The notes beneath the pieces are model-generated. The model ran no database searches, was not told the DNA's origin, and saw only the letters and a list, made by a program, of their open reading frames with translations. Both the position numbers and the translations under genes were made by a program. From the NCBI RefSeq assembly GCF_018618475.1, contig NZ_JACSMD010000001.1, positions 248,001 through 312,000 on the forward strand: 64,000 nt of DNA, given 5' to 3'. Below, piece by piece: positions 40,749 to 49,569 of this stretch. The stretch is from Exiguobacterium sp. s122. GTDB lineage: Bacteria > Bacillota > Bacilli > Exiguobacteriales > Exiguobacteriaceae. The first letter of the stretch is position 1; each line of letters starts with the position of its first letter.

Positions 40749-40776
40749 TTGCTTTCCGAAACGTTTCGGGTATAAA
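40749..40776 (+). promoter_or_regulatory. mdxE promoter with LacI operator
   Basis: TTGCTT (40749-40754) and TATAAA (40771-40776) are 16 bases apart. The spacer contains CCGAAACGTTTCGG (40756-40769), identical in its 14-base core to the operator at the GH65 promoter. Confidence 0.88.
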
Positions 40777-40790
40777 ATCGAGTTGTGAGT

Positions 40791-40804
40791 TGAAAGCGGT
40801 TACT
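40791..40804 (+). promoter_or_regulatory. CcpA cre site in the mdxE leader
   Basis: TGAAAGCGGTTACT matches 13 of 14 positions of the cre consensus TGWAANCGNTNWCA. It lies just downstream of the expected transcription start, a position where CcpA would act as a roadblock. Confidence 0.75.
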
Positions 40805-40842
40805 TTTCTATTTTGCTATTATCCCTAAGGAGGAAATCACGC

Positions 40843-42117
40843 ATGAATAAAAAACGCATCTCTTTATCTGTCTTAATGGTATCGAGTCTCGTGTTCGCGG
40901 CGGCTTGTGGCGGAAACGACGAAGCACAGGTCGCGTCGGACCCGGCCGAGCTCGAAGGAAAAGAAATTACAGTCGGGACATGGAAAGGGACGGACGCCGA
41001 AGTCAGAGCGTTTGATGAACTGCTCGCAGCCTTTACTGAAGAGACTGGCATTAAAGTGAAAAAGAAAGTATACAACGACTACCAGACACAGCTCCAAACG
41101 GATCTCGTCGGTGGAACGGCGCCTGACGTCTTTTATGTGGATGCGTTCCTCGCGCCAGAGCTGTCGAAGCAAGGCGTGCTTGAACCGCTCGACCAATACA
41201 TCGAGCAAACAGACAAAGATCTCGGCGACTTTTATGAACCGGCGATTGACGCCTTTAAGTCAGACGATCAGTTATTTGGATTGCCGAAAGACTACTCGAC
41301 GCTCGGACTTTACTATAACAAGCAAATGATTGAAGAGGCGGGCTTCACGGCGGATGATATTCCGACGGAGATGGAAGAACTTCCAGCGTTCCTCGCTGAG
41401 CTGCAAGGGGAACTCCCGTCAGGCGTCGTTCCGGCCATCACGACGTCTGAACTCGCACGTCACATGTTCGTCTTACAGTCAGGCGGTACGGACGTCGTTG
41501 ACGGAGACGGAAAGGCTGTTCTTTCACAACCAGACCAACTCGCGGCGCTTCAACCGCTCGTTGATGCCTATCAGGATAAACTCGTCCAACGTCCGGCTGA
41601 CCTCGGGCAAGGTTGGGCTGGAGACTCGTTCGGTGCCGAGCGCGCGGCCATCATGATTGAAGGCAACTGGGCCATCTCGCACATCGAACAAAACTTCCCA
41701 GATGTCGAAATGGGAACGAAAGAAGTTCCGACAATCGGGGGTGACAGCGGATCGATGATGTTCACCGTCTCGTACTCGCTCAATAGCGACTCGAAAGAAA
41801 AACCTGCAGGCTGGGAGTTCATTAACTACGCGACATCACAAGACGGGATGAAGATTTGGTCTGAAGGTGCCGGCGTCCTTCCATCTCTCAAATCGATTGC
41901 AGAAGAGTTGAACCTCCAAGATGACGAATTGAAAGCACCGTTCGTCGCGGCAGGCGCGTATGCGACACCGTGGCAAAAAGGAGACTCGCTCTCCATCGTC
42001 GCACGTGAATACAACAACTTGTTGCCGGCAGCTCTTACGGGCGACATGACGCTCGAAGAGGCGATGAAACGTGCCGAAGATGCGGCGAACAAAGATATTG
42101 AGACGCAGTTACAGTAA
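40843..42117 (+). CDS. mdxE: Maltodextrin-binding lipoprotein MdxE
   Basis: A family 1 solute-binding protein, 424 residues, lipidated at C22 (VFAAACGG). The mature domain begins LEGKEITVGTWKGTDAEVRAF and carries typical maltose-binding-type segments (TAPDVFYVDAFLAPEL; GLYYNKQMIEEAGF). The ATG at 40843 follows TAAGGAGG; an earlier ATG at 40813 is upstream of it. First gene of mdxEFG-pgcM-malL, controlled by the operator and cre above. Confidence 0.9.
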   Translation: MNKKRISLSVLMVSSLVFAAACGGNDEAQVASDPAELEGKEITVGTWKGTDAEVRAFDELLAAFTEETGIKVKKKVYNDYQTQLQTDLVGGTAPDVFYVDAFLAPELSKQGVLEPLDQYIEQTDKDLGDFYEPAIDAFKSDDQLFGLPKDYSTLGLYYNKQMIEEAGFTADDIPTEMEELPAFLAELQGELPSGVVPAITTSELARHMFVLQSGGTDVVDGDGKAVLSQPDQLAALQPLVDAYQDKLVQRPADLGQGWAGDSFGAERAAIMIEGNWAISHIEQNFPDVEMGTKEVPTIGGDSGSMMFTVSYSLNSDSKEKPAGWEFINYATSQDGMKIWSEGAGVLPSLKSIAEELNLQDDELKAPFVAAGAYATPWQKGDSLSIVAREYNNLLPAALTGDMTLEEAMKRAEDAANKDIETQLQ

Positions 42118-42124
42118 GGTGAAG

Positions 42125-42146
42125 GGCTCGCGTGACACCGCGAGCC
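42125..42146 (+). other. Intercistronic hairpin between mdxE and mdxF
   Basis: GGCTCGCG (42125-42132) pairs with CGCGAGCC (42139-42146), loop TGACAC, then TACTTTTG. It probably stabilises or partly terminates behind the binding-protein message, giving more MdxE than permease, as hairpins do after malE-type genes. Confidence 0.7.
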
Positions 42147-42173
42147 TACTTTTGTTCGGAAAGGAAGGGTCCT

Positions 42174-43139
42174 ATGGGCACACAACTCGAGATTAACCGT
42201 CGCACGGACGCGGCCGCACAAGCCCCGAGTCCGAAAAACGGAAAAGGGAGCGAACGAAATCGTCGGGAGGCCCTGCAAGGCGTCACGTTCATGTTGCCGA
42301 CACTCATTCTATTGTTCACGTTCACATTGCTTCCGATCTTCTATTCGCTCTTTTTGTCGTTCACACGTGTCAACTTGTTCGGGGGCATCGACTTTCAATG
42401 GGTCGGCTTCACAAACTACGTGAACGCCTGGAACGATGACCGGGTATGGGCGGCACTGAACAATACGTTCCGCTACGCGCTCTTCGTCGTCCCGATTCAG
42501 ACGGCGGTCGCGCTCCTTATGGCAGCTGTCCTCAACTCGGGCATCCGGTTCCAAAACACGTTCCGGACGATTTACTTCTTGCCGACGCTCACGTCGAGTT
42601 CGGCGCTCACGATGATTTTCATGTTCCTCTTCAGTTTGAACGGACCGATCAACAACTTGCTCGTCAACATAGGTCTGCTGGAGGCGCCGGTCAACTTCAT
42701 CAACGAGACCGATTTCGCGCTCGCGACGATTATGGTCATGAACATCTGGTCGACCGTGCCGTTCTTTATGACGATTTACTTGGCGGGACTCCAAGACATC
42801 CCACACTCGCTCTATGAGGCGGCGTCCTTGGACGGGGCGAACGCCTGGCAGAAGCTCATGAAAATTACCGTGCCGAACTTAACGCCGGTGACGAACTACG
42901 TTCTCTTGATGGGCATCATCGGATGTTTCCAATTGTTCGACCAAGCGTATATCATCTCGGGCGGAACAGGTGGTCCGAACAATGCGACGCTCACGTTCTC
43001 GCTCATTATCTACCAATACGCGTTCCAGACGATCGGGACGATGGGATACGCCTCGGCGCTCGCCATCATTTTGACGCTCATCATCTTCACCGTGTCGATG
43101 ATTGCCCGTCGCTTGAACAAGGAAGAGTCGAACTACTAA
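42174..43139 (+). CDS. mdxF: Maltodextrin ABC permease MdxF
   Basis: A 321-residue MalF-type permease with a charged N-terminal tail (about 1-38) and six helices. The EAA loop is YEAASLDGANAWQKLMKITVPNLTP. The ATG at 42174 follows AAAGGAAGGG; an in-frame ATG at 42132 lies inside the hairpin and was discarded. Confidence 0.9.
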   Translation: MGTQLEINRRTDAAAQAPSPKNGKGSERNRREALQGVTFMLPTLILLFTFTLLPIFYSLFLSFTRVNLFGGIDFQWVGFTNYVNAWNDDRVWAALNNTFRYALFVVPIQTAVALLMAAVLNSGIRFQNTFRTIYFLPTLTSSSALTMIFMFLFSLNGPINNLLVNIGLLEAPVNFINETDFALATIMVMNIWSTVPFFMTIYLAGLQDIPHSLYEAASLDGANAWQKLMKITVPNLTPVTNYVLLMGIIGCFQLFDQAYIISGGTGGPNNATLTFSLIIYQYAFQTIGTMGYASALAIILTLIIFTVSMIARRLNKEESNY

Positions 43140-43152
43140 GGAGGAATGGACT

Positions 43153-43977
43153 ATGAAAAAAAGAAAATGGCCGCGCGTCTTGCTCTATGTCATTCTCGTG
43201 TCATACGCGCTCATCACGCTGTACCCATTCCTTTGGGCAGTGCTCGCCTCGTTCAAGCCGTATAGCGAGATTGTCGCTGGGGGGCTGACGCTTTGGCCGG
43301 AAAATCCAACGCTTGCCAACTACCAACACATCTTCACGAACGATCCGTTATTCCCACGCTGGATTATGAACTCGTTCTTCATCGCGACGGTCGGGACGAT
43401 TGTGAACGTCATCTTCAACACGATGGCGGGATATTCGCTTGCGCGCCTCCGTTTCCCGGGGCGGAACTACTTGTTCCTGTTGATTCTCGCCGTCATGATG
43501 GTACCGGGACAAATCTTGCTCATCCCGAACTACTTGATTATGCGCTCGCTCGGGATTTTGGATACGTACGCGGCGCTCATCGTACCCGGAGCGATCAACT
43601 TCGCCTACATCTTCTTGATGCGTCAGTTCTTCATCAACTTCCCGCGTGAAGTCGAAGAAGCCGCGCAAGTCGACGGGCTCAACCGATTCCAGACGTTTTG
43701 GCGCATCGTTTTCCCGATGGCGAAAGCCTCTGTCGCGACGCAAGCCGTCTTCGTCTTCCTCGGTTTTTGGAATGAATTTTTAAAACCGCTTCTCTATATC
43801 ACGTCGCCAGAGAAGTACACGCTCACGCTCGGGCTCCAGTCGTTCCAAAGTCAAAATGCAACGCAATGGAACTACATCATGGCGGCCTCGGTCGTCAGTA
43901 TCATCCCAATCATCATCTTGTATATCTTGCTGAATAAGTACTTCATGCAAGGGTTACGTATCGGTGGGGACAAATAA
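43153..43977 (+). CDS. mdxG: Maltodextrin ABC permease MdxG
   Basis: A 274-residue MalG-type permease with six helices; the EAA loop EEAAQVDGLNRFQTFWRIVFP contacts the ATPase. AAGGAGG precedes the ATG. No ATPase gene is in the operon, so an MsmX-like shared ATPase elsewhere must drive it. Confidence 0.9.
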   Translation: MKKRKWPRVLLYVILVSYALITLYPFLWAVLASFKPYSEIVAGGLTLWPENPTLANYQHIFTNDPLFPRWIMNSFFIATVGTIVNVIFNTMAGYSLARLRFPGRNYLFLLILAVMMVPGQILLIPNYLIMRSLGILDTYAALIVPGAINFAYIFLMRQFFINFPREVEEAAQVDGLNRFQTFWRIVFPMAKASVATQAVFVFLGFWNEFLKPLLYITSPEKYTLTLGLQSFQSQNATQWNYIMAASVVSIIPIIILYILLNKYFMQGLRIGGDK

Positions 43978-43988
43978 GGAGAGATCAT

Positions 43989-44639
43989 ATGAAAGCTTTT
44001 ATCTTTGACTTAGACGGTGTCATCACGGACAGCGCGGAATATCACTACTTGGCCTGGAAAGCACTCGGAGAAGAGCTCGATATCCCGTTCGACCGCGAGT
44101 TCAACGAGACGCTCAAAGGGGTAAGCCGTACCGAGTCGCTCGAACGCATTCTTCGTCTCGGCGGCCGTGAGCACGATTTTTCAGTGGAAGAGAAGGAACA
44201 ACTCGCCACGAAGAAGAATGAACACTATGTGTCGCTCATTTCGAACATCACCCATGCGGACATTTTACCTGGGGTTGAAGCGTTCCTAAGTGAAATCATA
44301 CAAGCCGGCTATAAAGTGGGCATGGCGTCCGCTTCAAAGAACGCCCATATGGTGACGCGTCAGCTCGGTCTCCTCGACCAGTTTGACCATATTGTCGATG
44401 CGGCGACCGTCGCCGAGTCGAAACCACATCCAGAAGTATTCTTAAAGGCGGCTGAGGCGCTTGGCGTCGAGCCAAAAGATTGTATCGGCGTCGAGGATGC
44501 GGTGGCGGGAGTCGAAGCGATTCATGCGGCCGGCATGTACGCCGTCGGCATCGGTGACCCGGCGGTGTTGACGGAAGCGGACGTCGTGTTCACAGACACG
44601 ACGGGGCTCACGCTCGACAACATCTTGACACGGATTTGA
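43989..44639 (+). CDS. pgcM: Beta-phosphoglucomutase
   Basis: Converts beta-glucose-1-phosphate to glucose-6-phosphate. A 216-residue HAD enzyme with the nucleophile DxD motif FDLDGVITDSAEYH, cap domain, SASKN phosphate motif and GVEDAVAGVEAI. It links the GH65 phosphorylase to glycolysis. It follows mdxG by 11 bases. Confidence 0.95.
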   Translation: MKAFIFDLDGVITDSAEYHYLAWKALGEELDIPFDREFNETLKGVSRTESLERILRLGGREHDFSVEEKEQLATKKNEHYVSLISNITHADILPGVEAFLSEIIQAGYKVGMASASKNAHMVTRQLGLLDQFDHIVDAATVAESKPHPEVFLKAAEALGVEPKDCIGVEDAVAGVEAIHAAGMYAVGIGDPAVLTEADVVFTDTTGLTLDNILTRI

Positions 44640-44648
44640 AAAACGAAG

Positions 44649-44677
44649 CCTCGAGTGGTCGCTCGAGGCCTTTCTTA
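44649..44677 (+). other. Hairpin between pgcM and malL
   Basis: GCCTCGAG (44649-44656) pairs with CTCGAGGC (44663-44670), followed by CTTTCTT. A weak terminator or processing element; malL has its own AAGGAGG right after it. Confidence 0.55.
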
Positions 44678-44693
44678 TGAAGGAGGAAACGAG

Positions 44694-46307
44694 ATGAACC
44701 GAACATGGTGGAAAGAAGCGGTCGTCTATCAAGTATATTGGCGGAGCTTTCTCGATACGAACGGGGACGGATATGGGGATTTGGAAGGGGTGCGACAAAA
44801 GCTTCCGTATATCAAGGAACTCGGAGCGGACGTCGTCTGGTTGAACCCGTTCTACGTCTCGCCGGACCGGGACAACGGCTATGACATCGCCGACTATTAT
44901 CGCGTCATGGAGAAGGCGGGGACGATGGAAGACTTCGAACGGTTGCTCGATGAAGCCCACGCGATCGGCCTGAAAGTCATCCTCGACCTCGTCGTCAACC
45001 ATACGTCAGACGAACACCCGTGGTTTTTAGAGGCGAAGGCATCGAAAGACGCACCGAAGCGCGACTATTATATTTGGCACGACCCTGTGGACGGCGGGGC
45101 GCCGAACAATTGGCGCTCCTACTTCGCCCCGTCGTGTTGGGAGCTTGATTCGCAGAGTGGGCAATACTACTATCACTCGTTCGCGGTCGAGCAACCCGAT
45201 TTGAACTGGGAAAATGAGGCGCTGCGCCGAGAGATTTATCGCATGATGCGGTTTTGGCTCGACAAAGGCATCGACGGATTCCGCATGGACGTCATCAACC
45301 TGCTCGCTAAGCGGAAAGACTTATCGGATGTGGCCAATCCATACGATCTCAGCTATTTAGCGAACAATCCGGGGATTCACGACTATCTTCAAGAGATGCA
45401 CGAGGAAGTGCTCCAGCACTATGACTGCATGACGGTCGGGGAAATTCCGTTCGTGACGCCGGCGGAAGGACTGTTGTATGTCGATGAGGCACGCCGCGAG
45501 CTCGACACGTTGTTCCACTTCCAAATCGCCGACGAGATGCCGACGTGGGACATGCTCCGCTTTAAAGCGATTCAGCGCGATTGGTATGAAGGCTTGAACG
45601 GACGGGGATGGAACTCACAATTCTTGAACAACCACGATCACACGCGCCAAGTGACCCGGTACGGCAATGACAAGGAACATCGCGTCGCTTCGGCGAAGTT
45701 GCTCGCGACACTCACGCATACGCTCCCCGGCATGCCGTACATTTATCAAGGGGAAGAAATTGGCATGACCGGCGTGACGTTCGACTCGATTGACGACTAT
45801 CAAGACATCGCCATGCGAAACCGGTACACCGAAGAAGTGGGGAATGGGCGTGACCCGAAAGCGGTGCTCGCGAGTCTGCAGCTACTCAGCCGCGACAACT
45901 CCCGCACACCGATGCAGTGGACAGACGAGCCGCAAGCAGGCTTTACGACGGGAGTGCCGTGGATGACGGTCAACCCAAATTACCATGAATTGAACGTGGC
46001 CACCGACCTCGAGCGGGACGATTCGGTTTTCCGCTACTACCAACAATTGATTCAGTTGCGGAAGTCGCATGACGCGCTCATTTACGGTACGTTTGAAGAC
46101 TTGTTGCCAGAGGATGAATTCTTGCACGCCTACGTCCGCGAACTTGACGGTATGCGCTTTACGATTGTCTTAAACCATTCGGATGAACCGCGTGACATTC
46201 CGATCGATGTGGAAGGGGGCACGCTCGTGCTGCAGAACGTAAAGAACGACGAGACGCGATTGTTTCCACATGAAGCGCGCATTTACATGAAAAAGACCGC
46301 CCGTTAA
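44694..46307 (+). CDS. malL: GH13 alpha-glucosidase (oligo-1,6-glucosidase/MalL)
   Basis: A 537-residue cytoplasmic glucosidase that releases glucose from imported maltodextrins. GH13 regions are visible: DLVVNHTSDEHPWF, nucleophile in GFRMDVINLL, acid/base in MTVGEIPF and FLNNHDHTRQVTRYG. The QIADEMPTWD segment and size fit subfamily 31. GAAGGAGG sets the ATG at 44694; the in-frame ATG at 44655 lies in the preceding hairpin. Confidence 0.93.
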   Translation: MNRTWWKEAVVYQVYWRSFLDTNGDGYGDLEGVRQKLPYIKELGADVVWLNPFYVSPDRDNGYDIADYYRVMEKAGTMEDFERLLDEAHAIGLKVILDLVVNHTSDEHPWFLEAKASKDAPKRDYYIWHDPVDGGAPNNWRSYFAPSCWELDSQSGQYYYHSFAVEQPDLNWENEALRREIYRMMRFWLDKGIDGFRMDVINLLAKRKDLSDVANPYDLSYLANNPGIHDYLQEMHEEVLQHYDCMTVGEIPFVTPAEGLLYVDEARRELDTLFHFQIADEMPTWDMLRFKAIQRDWYEGLNGRGWNSQFLNNHDHTRQVTRYGNDKEHRVASAKLLATLTHTLPGMPYIYQGEEIGMTGVTFDSIDDYQDIAMRNRYTEEVGNGRDPKAVLASLQLLSRDNSRTPMQWTDEPQAGFTTGVPWMTVNPNYHELNVATDLERDDSVFRYYQQLIQLRKSHDALIYGTFEDLLPEDEFLHAYVRELDGMRFTIVLNHSDEPRDIPIDVEGGTLVLQNVKNDETRLFPHEARIYMKKTAR

Positions 46308-46358
46308 GCGGTCTTTGAGATGAAGAACCACATCGTGTAAGCGATGCGGTTCTTTTTT
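46292..46358. terminator. Pair of convergent terminator hairpins after malL
   Basis: Hairpin 1 (AAAGACCGC 46292-46300 with GCGGTCTTT 46308-46316) overlaps the malL end and has its T-run on the minus strand, for the sugar ABC operon. Hairpin 2 (46323-46335 with 46342-46354, one mismatch) has its T-run on the plus strand, for malL. Confidence 0.85.
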
Positions 46359-46361
46359 ACG

Positions 46362-46508
46362 TCAGGCTTTCTTTTTCGTCCCTTGGAAGGCGAAGAACAT
46401 CGCAATCCCGACACCGAGGCCGAGCCACCAGTTATTAAATAACAGGCCAAAGATGACAATGAAGGCGATGGCGACGGGTAAGGCTAAAAATCCACGTTGT
46501 CGTTTCAT
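46362..46508 (-). CDS. 48-residue small membrane protein at the end of the sugar ABC operon
   Basis: The protein begins MKRQRGFLALPVAIAF and ends FFAFQGTKKKA. Basic residues lie at both ends, with two short hydrophobic stretches (about 8-23 and 27-42) around NNWW. AAAGGA lies eight bases before the ATG, and it starts 18 bases after the permease stop, so it belongs to that operon. No family is recognised. Confidence 0.7.
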   Translation of the reverse strand: MKRQRGFLALPVAIAFIVIFGLLFNNWWLGLGVGIAMFFAFQGTKKKA

Positions 46509-46526
46509 CTCAATCATCCTTTCTAC

Positions 46527-47357
46527 TTACCCTTTCCCACCGCTCGACAAATCCATTCCTTCGATAAAGTACTTCTGGAAGATGAAGAAGAGGACGATGA
46601 CGGGCAAGAGCACGATCAGCGACCCGGCCATCAATAGATTCCACTGCGTGTTCGCCTCACTCTTGAACACTTGAAGTCCAAGTTGGAGCGTATACTTCGT
46701 CTCGTCGTTCAAATATAAGAGCGGTCCAAGAAAGTCGTTCCAAGCCCCGTTGAACGAGAAGATGGCGACGGTCGCAAGGATGGGTTTGGATAACGGAAGC
46801 ATAATGTGCCACCAAATGTAGAAATGGCTAGCCCCGTCCATTCGTGCCGCTTCAATCAGTTCGTTCGGGATGCGTAAATAGAACTGGCGGAGCAAAAAGA
46901 TAAAGAACGCACTACCGAAAAACGCCGGCACGATGAGTGGCAAATACGTATTCAACCAACCGAGCCGAGAGAACAAGATATATTGGGGTACGAGCGTGAC
47001 GAAGCCGGGAATCATCATCGTCGACAGCAAAATGACGAACCATACATTGCGTCCCGGAAATTGAATTTTCGCGAAACCATAGGCAACAAATGCGTTCACG
47101 AGCACGTTGCCGATGACGACGAGAAGTGTGATGAACAATGTATTCACTAAATAAAGCGTGAATGGGGCGGCTTGCCACGTTTTTAAATAGTTGCTGAACT
47201 GCCAGTCGTCCGGGAAGAACGTCGGAGGAAACTGGAGGATTTCCGCCATCGGTTTCAACGACGTCGAGATCATCCACCAGAGCGGCAATAAAATTAGGAC
47301 GCTGCCGAGGCAGAGCAACAGAAACACGACTAAGTTACTTCCGCGTAACGATTTCAT
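46527..47357 (-). CDS. Sugar ABC permease, MalG type
   Basis: A 276-residue CUT1 permease with six helices and the EAA loop EAARMDGASHFYIWWHIMLP. It overlaps the other permease gene by four bases. The sugar is unknown; the proximity to malL and a LacI-type operator upstream of the operon suggest an oligosaccharide. Confidence 0.88.
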   Translation of the reverse strand: MKSLRGSNLVVFLLLCLGSVLILLPLWWMISTSLKPMAEILQFPPTFFPDDWQFSNYLKTWQAAPFTLYLVNTLFITLLVVIGNVLVNAFVAYGFAKIQFPGRNVWFVILLSTMMIPGFVTLVPQYILFSRLGWLNTYLPLIVPAFFGSAFFIFLLRQFYLRIPNELIEAARMDGASHFYIWWHIMLPLSKPILATVAIFSFNGAWNDFLGPLLYLNDETKYTLQLGLQVFKSEANTQWNLLMAGSLIVLLPVIVLFFIFQKYFIEGMDLSSGGKG

Positions 47358-48256
47358 CGGCGATCCCCCTCATAATACACCCATTTTTTCGCGAATTTGA
47401 AATTGAAAAGCGTCAGCAAGAGGACGATCACGAACAAGAACCACGTCATCGACATCGCATACCCCATGTTATACACCTCAAACGCCTGATTCCAAATGCG
47501 CAAATTGTAGAACAAGAGCGAGTTGACCGGCCCGCCGTTCCCACCTTCACTCATGACGTACGCTTCCGAGAAGATTTGGAATGCACCGATTGTGCTCGTG
47601 ATTAAATCAAAAAAGACGACCGGTGTGATGAGCGGGAACGTGATGTAGCGGAAGCGGTGCCACCAATTCGCTCCTTCGAGTGCCCCGACCTCATATAGCG
47701 TCTTCGGTACACTCTGGAGCGAGGCGAGATAAAACAGCATGCTTCCACCGACCGACCACATCTTCATTAAAATGAGGGCCGGCTTTGTCCAGTTCGGGTC
47801 GGCGAGCCACGCGGGACCGTCGATGCCGATAAATCCGAGCATCGTGTTCACGAGACCGGATGACGGGGATAACATCTGCATCCATAATAAGTAGACGCCG
47901 ACGCCAGACAAGACGGCCGGCAAATAGAAAATGGTGCGGAACACGCGCTGGCCCGGGATGCCTTTATTGAGTAAGAGGGCCAAAATCATCGCCCCGACCG
48001 TCGTGAGCGGCACGCTCCAAATGACAAAAAAGAACGTGTTATAAAGTGAGACCCAAAACAGGTCATCTTTTGTGAACATCGTCGTATAGTTGACGATGCC
48101 GATGAAATTCATCCGGGACGTCATATCATAGTCGGTGAAACTCGCCGCGAGCGAAAACAGCATCGGACCCGCCGTTAAGACGGCGAATCCGATGAGCCAG
48201 GGCATAATGAAGAGATAGCCTTGCCAAGTGTCGGCACGGCGGAGCGGGTTCTTCAC
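47354..48256 (-). CDS. Sugar ABC permease, MalF type
   Basis: A 300-residue permease with six helices and the EAA loop YEVGALEGANWWHRFRYITFPLITP. It overlaps both neighbours by four bases (ATGA), so the operon is tightly coupled. No ATPase is encoded nearby. Confidence 0.88.
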   Translation of the reverse strand: MKNPLRRADTWQGYLFIMPWLIGFAVLTAGPMLFSLAASFTDYDMTSRMNFIGIVNYTTMFTKDDLFWVSLYNTFFFVIWSVPLTTVGAMILALLLNKGIPGQRVFRTIFYLPAVLSGVGVYLLWMQMLSPSSGLVNTMLGFIGIDGPAWLADPNWTKPALILMKMWSVGGSMLFYLASLQSVPKTLYEVGALEGANWWHRFRYITFPLITPVVFFDLITSTIGAFQIFSEAYVMSEGGNGGPVNSLLFYNLRIWNQAFEVYNMGYAMSMTWFLFVIVLLLTLFNFKFAKKWVYYEGDRR

Positions 48257-49569
48257 TGTGCTCCCTCCTTGGCAGCTTTTACTTTTTGTTCGGCTGCTTG
48301 GAGTGCTTGTTCAGGTGTTTTCTTTCCGAGCGTCGCTTGCTCGAGTTCCGGGCTCACGAGGCTGACCAAATCAGGCACCTCGACCGGGACAGGGGTCAAA
48401 AGAGTGTTTTCCATGGCCGTGAGTGCCACTTCATACACTTCCTTCTCTTTGTCCTCGAGTTGATCGGCTACCGCGCGACCTGCTTCTTGGTTCGCGACTT
48501 GGTCGAAGTTTTTCTCCGCCCAATACATTTGCGCTTCTTTGCCGGCCATGTACTCGATAAATGTTGCGGCTTCTTTCGGGTGTTTCGCCCCTTTCGGGAT
48601 TTCGAGGGCGAAGCCGCCGCTCCAGCTGTAATGTCCGCTACCTTCTTCTCGTTCTGGGAGCGGGACGACCCCGTAGTCAAGGTGGTCACCATAGTCTCGG
48701 ATTTGCGTGTAGAACGTGGCGACATCGACGTACATCGCCACTTTTTCAGACAAGAACGGGTTCGCTTGTTGCTCACCGAACTCGGCTTTGAACGCATCGA
48801 TTTCTTTGCGGCCCATCTTGTCTGTGAATTCGTTGATCCACTCTAACGCTTCGCGGTCTTCTGGCGTGTTAATCGTGACCTCGCCATCTTTCGTGATGTA
48901 GTTCCGTCCGTCGGCATTGATGAGCCAGACGTCGGTCCCGACACCGAAGAGGGGATAGAAGCCGACTTTTTCAAATGTATTGCCTTGTTTGACCGTGATC
49001 TTCTCGCTCATCTCGGTCAAATCGGCCCACGTTTGTGGCGGCTCGGTGTACCCGGCCTCTTCTAACATTTTCTTGTTGTAAAACAAGAGACGTGTGTCCA
49101 TCGTGAACGGCACCGCATACGTTTCGTTCTCATATTGCACGGCGTCCCACGCCTCCGGGTGCATGACCCCTTGTAACGCGTTCACATCGACCAAGTTATT
49201 TAGCGGTTCGACTTGTTGCTTTTGCCCGCGTAGCTTGATGGCGTTAATATCCCCGACGACGACGTCCGGAATCGCGTTTTGATTTTTCGAAGCGACAGCA
49301 GCGAGTTCTTTCGTCCAAATGTCACCGAACGGGATAAACGTATGTTTCACGAAAATCTCGTCTTGCGATTCGTTGAAGTCTGAAATCATCTGTTCAATAA
49401 TCGGGCGTCTCGTTTCAGACCCCCAAAATGACCAAAAGTCGAGCGTCACTTTCTCATCCGAGTTCGCAGTGTTAGAGGCCTGCTCTTGCCCACCTTGCAT
49501 CCACCAGACGAGGCCGCCAAGCGCAGCAATCAACAAGACAACGAGTCCAATGCCGACTCCTCTTTTCAT
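48253..49569 (-). CDS. Membrane-anchored sugar-binding protein
   Basis: A family 1 solute-binding protein, 438 residues. The N-terminus MKRGVGIGLVVLLIAALGGLV is a membrane helix without a lipobox cysteine and without a clear signal peptidase site, so it is probably held by an uncleaved helix, unlike the lipoproteins of the other two importers. The mature part begins VTLDFWSFWGSETRRPI. GGAAGGGG is spaced for the ATG at 49569, which also overlaps the stop of an upstream leader ORF. Confidence 0.85.
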   Translation of the reverse strand: MKRGVGIGLVVLLIAALGGLVWWMQGGQEQASNTANSDEKVTLDFWSFWGSETRRPIIEQMISDFNESQDEIFVKHTFIPFGDIWTKELAAVASKNQNAIPDVVVGDINAIKLRGQKQQVEPLNNLVDVNALQGVMHPEAWDAVQYENETYAVPFTMDTRLLFYNKKMLEEAGYTEPPQTWADLTEMSEKITVKQGNTFEKVGFYPLFGVGTDVWLINADGRNYITKDGEVTINTPEDREALEWINEFTDKMGRKEIDAFKAEFGEQQANPFLSEKVAMYVDVATFYTQIRDYGDHLDYGVVPLPEREEGSGHYSWSGGFALEIPKGAKHPKEAATFIEYMAGKEAQMYWAEKNFDQVANQEAGRAVADQLEDKEKEVYEVALTAMENTLLTPVPVEVPDLVSLVSPELEQATLGKKTPEQALQAAEQKVKAAKEGAQ

